A stretch of 62,000 nucleotides of DNA from Branchiostoma floridae (taxonomy: Eukaryota > Chordata > Leptocardii > Amphioxiformes > Branchiostomatidae), in the NCBI RefSeq assembly GCF_000003815.2, contig NW_023365738.1, forward strand, positions 1 through 62,000. The letters are read 5' to 3'. Below, one piece after another: positions 58,101 through 62,000 of this stretch (positions are counted from its first letter, which is position 1; the number at the start of each line of letters is the position of its first letter). The translations under genes and the position numbers were made by a program. The notes beneath the pieces were generated by a model. It worked only from the letters and a program-made list of their open reading frames with translations, was not told the DNA's origin and did no database searches.

Positions 58101-61100
58101 GTTGATGAGTATTACACTGTTCTAAAGTTATCTATATAAGGGAAGTTTGACGAGTATTACACTGTTATGAAGATCTGATAAGTATTACACTGTCTAGTTT
58201 CTGTAGAACGCAGCTCATCAGTTTATGTAACCTTTTAGTCATGCAACCTTGATAGTTTTAAATATAGCTCTGTATATTCTGTTACTGAAGTTCTTTAGAC
58301 AATGGTGTAAATTTCTGGTAGATTTCAATGTTTCAACTTATGTGACGTTATCTAGAATAGAAAAGAAAAAAGGGGGAATGTTAGATTACTTAGATTAGAA
58401 TAGCCTAGTTCCCCCCTCCCCGTACGAATGGAACAGTCTGGAGTCTGGAATGTGGAGGTTGAGGAATACACACGTGGGACTGAGATGTGTGTGTGAGTGT
58501 CTTTATTATATCCCTAAGTGAAAGGGACCAAGAGTCAGCTTAACATGAACAACCTATCCATAATCTAGTACAAGTCTTCTCACCGTCGAAATCTGTATTG
58601 TCCGGGTTCGGAACGAGACGACAGCTGTCAACGTCATCCAATATTGTATCGTCATCGTCGTCATCGTCACAAAGGTCCCCTGCAACAAACAGACAAGTTA
58701 GACGTTACTTGGTTACTGGTTTATTTAATGGTAATGTATTTTCTACCAAGGAGATACTATACCAGTGTCATTCAAGTGATCAAAAGAGTTGCATGGGTGC
58801 ACTGTATACAATTGACTACCATGTTGGTCTTTTTGTTTGGTTCACATTTGTGTCGTATGTTAAGATTTCAACTACCAATTTATTTGCATTCCTGCTTCTT
58901 CACAGCCTTTAAAAACATTAGTTCACATGACCATCTGTGATGAAGAGATGTGGACTTTCAATTTGATATAAAACTGGTTGCTTGTGAGGAATTTCTCATA
59001 ATGTAGATTACTTGTACCTGCTCCGTCCTTGTCGGTATCAAGTTGCTGACTGTTGGGGATGTCAGGGCAGTTGTCCAAGGAGTTTGGAACCCCATCAGCA
59101 TCGCTTTTGGAGATTAAAATGGAAGAACATTATGGTAGACGTAAGTAAAGAGAGAAAAGTTTAAGATTTAGCTGAACGGGTCAGTTTTATAAGGTAAATC
59201 GATTAACGTTAAATCATAATGATATAAACGTAAATACCTGTCAGCATTGTCTGTGCAAGAATCGCCGATAGAATCCTGATTCAGATCAAACTGTAAAGAA
59301 ATAATGAAACTCATTTACTGATTTCACGTATAGAGAGATTACAACTTACCACTTGTTACTTCCAGAAGTTTGTAGTATATCTATAGTCCAAATATCAAAG
59401 GCAGTCAACAATTTGTTTATTTACATTTGCATTTACCATATTATGGGAATCAATATGACTGACTTACCTGATCCACATTTGCGACAGTTGGACAGTTGTC
59501 ACAGACATCTCCGACCCCGTCTCCGTCTGAATCTTCCTGATGGGCATTGGCCACAAACGGGCAGTTGTCTTGGTTGTCAATAAGCCCTGCCAACATATAC
59601 ATGCATGATCTGTATTGGTAAGGAAATTCCTTTAAAACCTTGTTATATCTAAAACATAACATACCCTAAATCATAGTTTGAAGATATCAAGTTCTTGTAT
59701 GTCCACGTTTAAAAATGTCATCTTTTTAAAAAAATCAGTGATTGTAGTAAAAAAAGTGCAAAAGTGGATCAAGACGAGCTCAGTTCAAATACGTTATTGG
59801 TTGATGTCATTGATATGATTCTTCATTTATTACAGGATCCATGTCAAGACGTGATGACAAAACACTAAAGCAAGTATCTTATGATAGAGTTGCCTTCAAA
59901 ACAAATACATTACAAAAGAGCATTGCCGCAAGTTCAGACAAGAAAGCTCGCGAATGGCAAAACAATGTAATAGAGAGCACATGCTTCCAAAACTCAAATG
60001 GAATTTTAAAAAAAGAAATTCAGATACTGGTAAATTGTAAACTACTTGTAAAGGTACCTGACAAACACATATTACGGGAATCAAACGTACCGTCACTATC
60101 GGCATCACTGTCGCACACATCCCCCACACCGTCCCCATCAGTGTCCCGTTGGTCAATGTTGATGTCCATGGGACAGTTGTCACACACGTCACCTACCCCA
60201 TCTCCGTCACTGTCCGTCTGCTTCACGTTCACTGTCAGTGGGCAGTTGTCCTAAGGGGAAGGGGGTGGCAACAACAAAAACAAAGATGTGGTTAACTTTT
60301 ATGAGAAAAAAGTTTTCTACCTTCACAGCGACATCTTAATAAGAATTTATGAGTAACTTTTATGAGATAACATCTATGTATACTTGAATAATAGAATCCG
60401 GATTCATGCATTTTTAGAGGAAACCATATCCTGCTAAAATAATTATGGAGTATTTAACATCCAAGGTCTGGTTTTTGTTACCTAGAAGCCTAATATACAT
60501 ATCCAGTCATAACAAAAGACATAACGATATATGTTGATGTTGAAGTAATGCAAAATAATCATCATATAAAATTAAAAAAGGTGTCTGATTAGACTTTTAT
60601 GGCTTATCACAACAAGCCTTTGGCTTACAATTTTCTAACTTTATAGATAACATTTGCTGTTTTAGCTACCTGAACATTGAGGAATACATCGTTGTCCATG
60701 TCGTCATCGCAGGCGTCTCCCATCTCATCTCCATCTGTGTCGTCCTGACCACTGTTAGGGATTCCTGGGCAGTTGTCCTACAACGATATGAAGTTAATTA
60801 TTTCAGCCTACATTATAAAAATCACCCAAGGAGTGATATCATTATCCAAAAGACGAGGATCTACTTGATTTTTTCAGAACATTTTTACATATGACTTAAG
60901 TATAGTGCTATCTAGAACCTTTGCACTCTTTTTCCAGTTGCTTTATCTATTTTGCATAATGTCCTAAATATAATGAAAACAACTTTACGAGTATATATTA
61001 GATATTTCATCAATGATTGGTTGAGATAAGTGATTTTGAAAAATGATGAGAATTCAACAGTTTATAAGCTTAGATAAGTTCAACACACGACACATACCTC

Positions 61101-61917
61101 TGTGCACCTCGTGCCGTTACAGGGTAGGGTCTCATCTGGATAGCCGTCTTGGTCACTGTCAAGTCCACAGGTAAGTCCGTCCTGGGACCCCGCCCAGCCA
61201 ACTTCACACTGAAGTGAAAATATTAAAACAAAAACAGAATCGAAGATTGTTATATTATTTGGCATAAGCTGGTAATAGCAATAAAATAATCGTAACGTTT
61301 AGCGTAACGTTTGGGATTTTATGGCACTTATTATTCGAAAGGCTGTTTCATATCCTATATGGGATGCAAAATAAAACATTTGTATAAGCATTTCCTGTAA
61401 CATTCAATGAATTTCATGTCAAGCGATCAATAAAAGTTTGATTCTTACCTTGCATGTAAGCTGTCTCTTTAGGTGAACGCAACTGGAGCACAGATCGTCC
61501 TTGCCCAGACACACTACATGTTATAAATGGCGTTGTATTAGTGTGATATTGATATTTTCTCTAGCAGATTCAGAGCTGGTTCAAAACTCAGCAACCATAA
61601 ATGAGTCATGTTTAGTGACATAGAGTTTTGCATAGATAACAAGCACTAATCTCCAACCAAGCACTAATCTTCAGTACAATAGTATTCATAAAATATATGG
61701 ACTCTGACCAACGGTACGCCTGTTTCATGGAGGTAATAACAACCATTCTTACCTGACACACATTGTACCTCCTCCTTTGCTCCAGGAAACACGGACCAGG
61801 TGTTGACAGGGCAGGGTTTGCAGGCGGTTTGTACCGGCTGGTTCTGGTACTCACCAACAGCGCAGTACTCACACGTGTCTGTAGTCAGGTTGTGGAACGT
61901 GCCGGGCGGACAATCAA
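49143..61917 (-). CDS. Gene C: thrombospondin-like paralogue of gene B, 5' half beyond right edge
   Basis: Sixteen coding exons from 61917 to 49143 (1709 nt) match the gene B exons one for one with identical phases: GCC2/GCC3 module, EGF, type 3 repeats and thrombospondin C-terminal domain ending [10 protein letters not shown]. The reading frame is intact throughout, so the gene is probably functional. Differences from gene B: a 27-nt shorter first type 3 exon, one extra codon before VWEF, and RFYVVSWK instead of RFYLVSWK. One intron is swollen to 5.4 kb by two transposons. The N-terminal modules lie to the right of the window and cannot be stated. Confidence 0.85.
49806..49945 (-). CDS. Gene C exon: thrombospondin C domain, last strands
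   Basis: 140 nt: [35 protein letters not shown] and [10 protein letters not shown]. The same exon boundaries as 21340-21479. Confidence 0.9.
49902..50345. repeat. 83-bp minisatellite, six copies, copying the splice acceptor (gene C)
   Basis: Unit starts at 49902, 49985, 50068, 50151, 50234 and 50304 (the fifth unit has a 13-bp deletion). Same unit as 21436-21910, so the array predates the B/C duplication. The interval 50346-50880 is plain AT-rich intron. Confidence 0.9.
50881..50978 (-). CDS. Gene C exon: thrombospondin C domain, TAYRW segment
   Basis: 98 nt: [33 protein letters not shown]. The GWRD is closer to the vertebrate family (IGWKDFTAYRW) than the VWRYS of gene B. Confidence 0.9.
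51013..51247. mobile_element. MITE with ~36-bp inverted ends
   Basis: 51026-51061 and 51208-51244 are inverted copies (CCGCACTTGT, GCTTGCGTCACTGCGGGGTT) around ~146 bp of AT-rich sequence; absent from the homologous gene B intron. Confidence 0.7.
51506..51580 (-). CDS. Gene C exon: thrombospondin C domain, VNSTTGPG segment
   Basis: 25 codons: [25 protein letters not shown]. Identical boundaries to gene B, with more amino-acid change than in the type 3 exons. Confidence 0.9.
51935..52107 (-). CDS. Gene C exon: thrombospondin C domain core
   Basis: 173 nt: [34 protein letters not shown]. The RFYVVSWK differs by one residue from the RFYVVMWK peptide of vertebrate thrombospondin-1. Confidence 0.95.
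52269..52317 (-). CDS. Gene C exon: start of lectin-like C fold
   Basis: 49 nt: [16 protein letters not shown]. The D of NSDPG is replaced by A. Confidence 0.85.
52480..52810 (+). mobile_element. LINE (CR1/Jockey-like) 3' fragment
   Basis: A plus-strand frame contains [20 protein letters not shown], then NSLPGTVV, the C-terminal W-N-x-LP motif of LINE ORF2. Only about 330 bp remain, antisense in a gene C intron. Confidence 0.6.
52981..53159 (-). CDS. Gene C exon: last type 3 repeat and C domain entry
   Basis: 179 nt (one codon more than gene B): [46 protein letters not shown]. Confidence 0.9.
53181..55400. mobile_element. CACTA-like non-autonomous transposon, 2.2 kb
   Basis: Inverted ends AACACTACACGAAAA / TTTTTCGTGTAGTGTT. 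Inside the first two bases the termini read CACTACACG, the CACTA-type start. Sub-terminal ATATGCAGG and CATATGTCCCG motifs recur in both orientations near both ends (53210-53350, 55130-55370). The homologous gene B intron (116 bp) is the empty site. No transposase frame found; the target duplication is unclear. Confidence 0.65.
56004..56966. mobile_element. DNA transposon nested in the LTR element, 10-bp target duplication
   Basis: Ends GGGTTTACGGAAAAGCC and its inverse, extending into GGCCC/GCTAGCC-rich inverted arms of ~90 bp. CAAGAACGGA is repeated exactly at 55994-56003 and 56967-56976. A 10-bp duplication suggests a Mutator-like or related superfamily. Non-coding. Confidence 0.75.
57461..57930. 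repeat. 41-bp tandem repeats inside the LTR retrotransposon
   Basis: About eleven units of AGAAGTCCACATTGTTGATA plus TGTGTTGTACTAGACTTGGT, at exact 41-bp spacing for the first nine (57461, 57502, 57543 and so on), then decaying. Confidence 0.85.
58584..58679 (-). CDS. Gene C exon: type 3 repeats
   Basis: 96 nt: [12 protein letters not shown]-type loop then [15 protein letters not shown]. The gene B equivalent reads DDDDDGDTI, so one glycine of a calcium loop is aspartate here. Confidence 0.85.
59018..59103 (-). CDS. Gene C exon: type 3 repeat
   Basis: 86 nt, protein identical to the gene B exon 24462-24547 ([17 protein letters not shown]), with near-identical flanking introns. Confidence 0.9.
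59238..59290 (-). CDS. Gene C exon: short type 3 segment
   Basis: 53 nt encoding [17 protein letters not shown], same protein as gene B. Confidence 0.85.
59468..59586 (-). CDS. Gene C exon: type 3 repeats
   Basis: 119 nt: [39 protein letters not shown]. Three residues differ from gene B. Confidence 0.95.
60091..60250 (-). CDS. Gene C exon: type 3 repeats
   Basis: 160 nt: [48 protein letters not shown]. Intact calcium loops. Confidence 0.95.
60670..60777 (-). CDS. Gene C exon: first full type 3 repeat
   Basis: 36 codons: [35 protein letters not shown], donor GTAGCT. Lacks the nine-codon Asp/Asn insertion of gene B. Confidence 0.9.
61098..61208 (-). CDS. Gene C exon: last EGF second half
   Basis: 37 codons: [36 protein letters not shown]. 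Same boundaries as 26768-26878. Confidence 0.9.
61449..61513 (-). CDS. Gene C exon: last EGF first half
   Basis: 65-nt phase 1-0 exon: [22 protein letters not shown]; two residues differ from gene B. Confidence 0.85.
61753..61917 (-). CDS. Gene C exon: GCC2/GCC3 cysteine module
   Basis: 165 nt: [49 protein letters not shown]. The acceptor TTTCAG at 61918 starts phase 1, so at least one more exon lies to the right of the window. Confidence 0.9.
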
Positions 61918-62000
61918 CTGAAATTGGGTTATTCATAGATTTTATTGCACTCCTTACAGCAATAACATTTTTTTTCATTAGGTATATATCAAAATACCAA

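Larger units (their letters stand above)
55464..58545 (+). mobile_element. Non-autonomous LTR retrotransposon, complete and young
   Basis: Two 167-bp LTRs (55464-55630, 58379-58545), each TGTTAG...TTAACA, differ at one base. The target duplication is TGAAC (55459-55463 and 58546-58550). A primer-binding site TGGTAGCAGAGG (55632-55643) is complementary to the 3' end of animal initiator methionine tRNA. A polypurine tract (58359-58378) abuts the 3' LTR. No gag, protease or RT frame exists inside, so it must be mobilised in trans (TRIM/LARD-like). It lies in a gene C intron. Confidence 0.85.

Overview
The window reads as chordate or other invertebrate-deuterostome nuclear DNA, most plausibly a lancelet (Branchiostoma). 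It has many short exons of extracellular modules split by introns with GT/AG ends. It also carries dense small DNA transposons, fold-back elements and LINE, Penelope and LTR remnants, many microsatellites, and no bacterial-type ORFs. The species call is inference, because no marker gene was matched to a database.

Every real gene I can support is on the minus strand, in a tandem, same-direction cluster of multidomain secreted proteins. Gene A (first exon ~11475, running off the left edge) encodes signal peptide, PLAT-like domain, Sushi, EGF and calcium-binding EGF. Gene B (first exon ~42545, poly(A) signal 20754) is complete. I reassembled 25 coding exons with compatible phases into 3399 nt, or 1132 residues: signal peptide, C-type lectin domain, four EGFs, a six-Cys Sushi, an unrecognised ~180-residue domain, a GCC2/GCC3 (ephrin-receptor-like) module, an EGF, a full set of thrombospondin type 3 repeats and a thrombospondin C-terminal domain. 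Gene C (right edge to poly(A) signal 48994) is a paralogue of the second half of gene B, from GCC2 to the C-terminal domain. Its 5' half lies beyond the window.

Genes A and B share a duplicated TATA promoter, a non-coding first exon and an upstream ~150-165 bp tandem repeat array (11.4-14.8 kb and 42.5-45.9 kb), yet place different carbohydrate- or lipid-binding type modules (PLAT versus C-type lectin) behind them. Genes B and C share exon structure, an 83-bp minisatellite that copies a splice acceptor, and a nearly identical stretch (24.0-25.7 versus 58.6-60.3 kb) suggesting gene conversion. The products are presumably secreted, calcium-dependent matrix or recognition proteins.

Introns and intergenic DNA hold: a TA-flanked element with GAAAAGG-rich ends (2671-4012), a LINE 3' end, a Penelope-like remnant with a nested MITE (8.8-10.9 kb), CArG-box-bearing repeats (16.6-17.5 kb), a 2.2-kb mariner-like fold-back (46657-48865), a 2.2-kb CACTA-like element (53181-55400) and a young non-autonomous LTR retrotransposon (55464-58545) carrying its own nested element with a 10-bp target duplication. 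No tRNA, rRNA, CRISPR or prokaryotic operon was seen.
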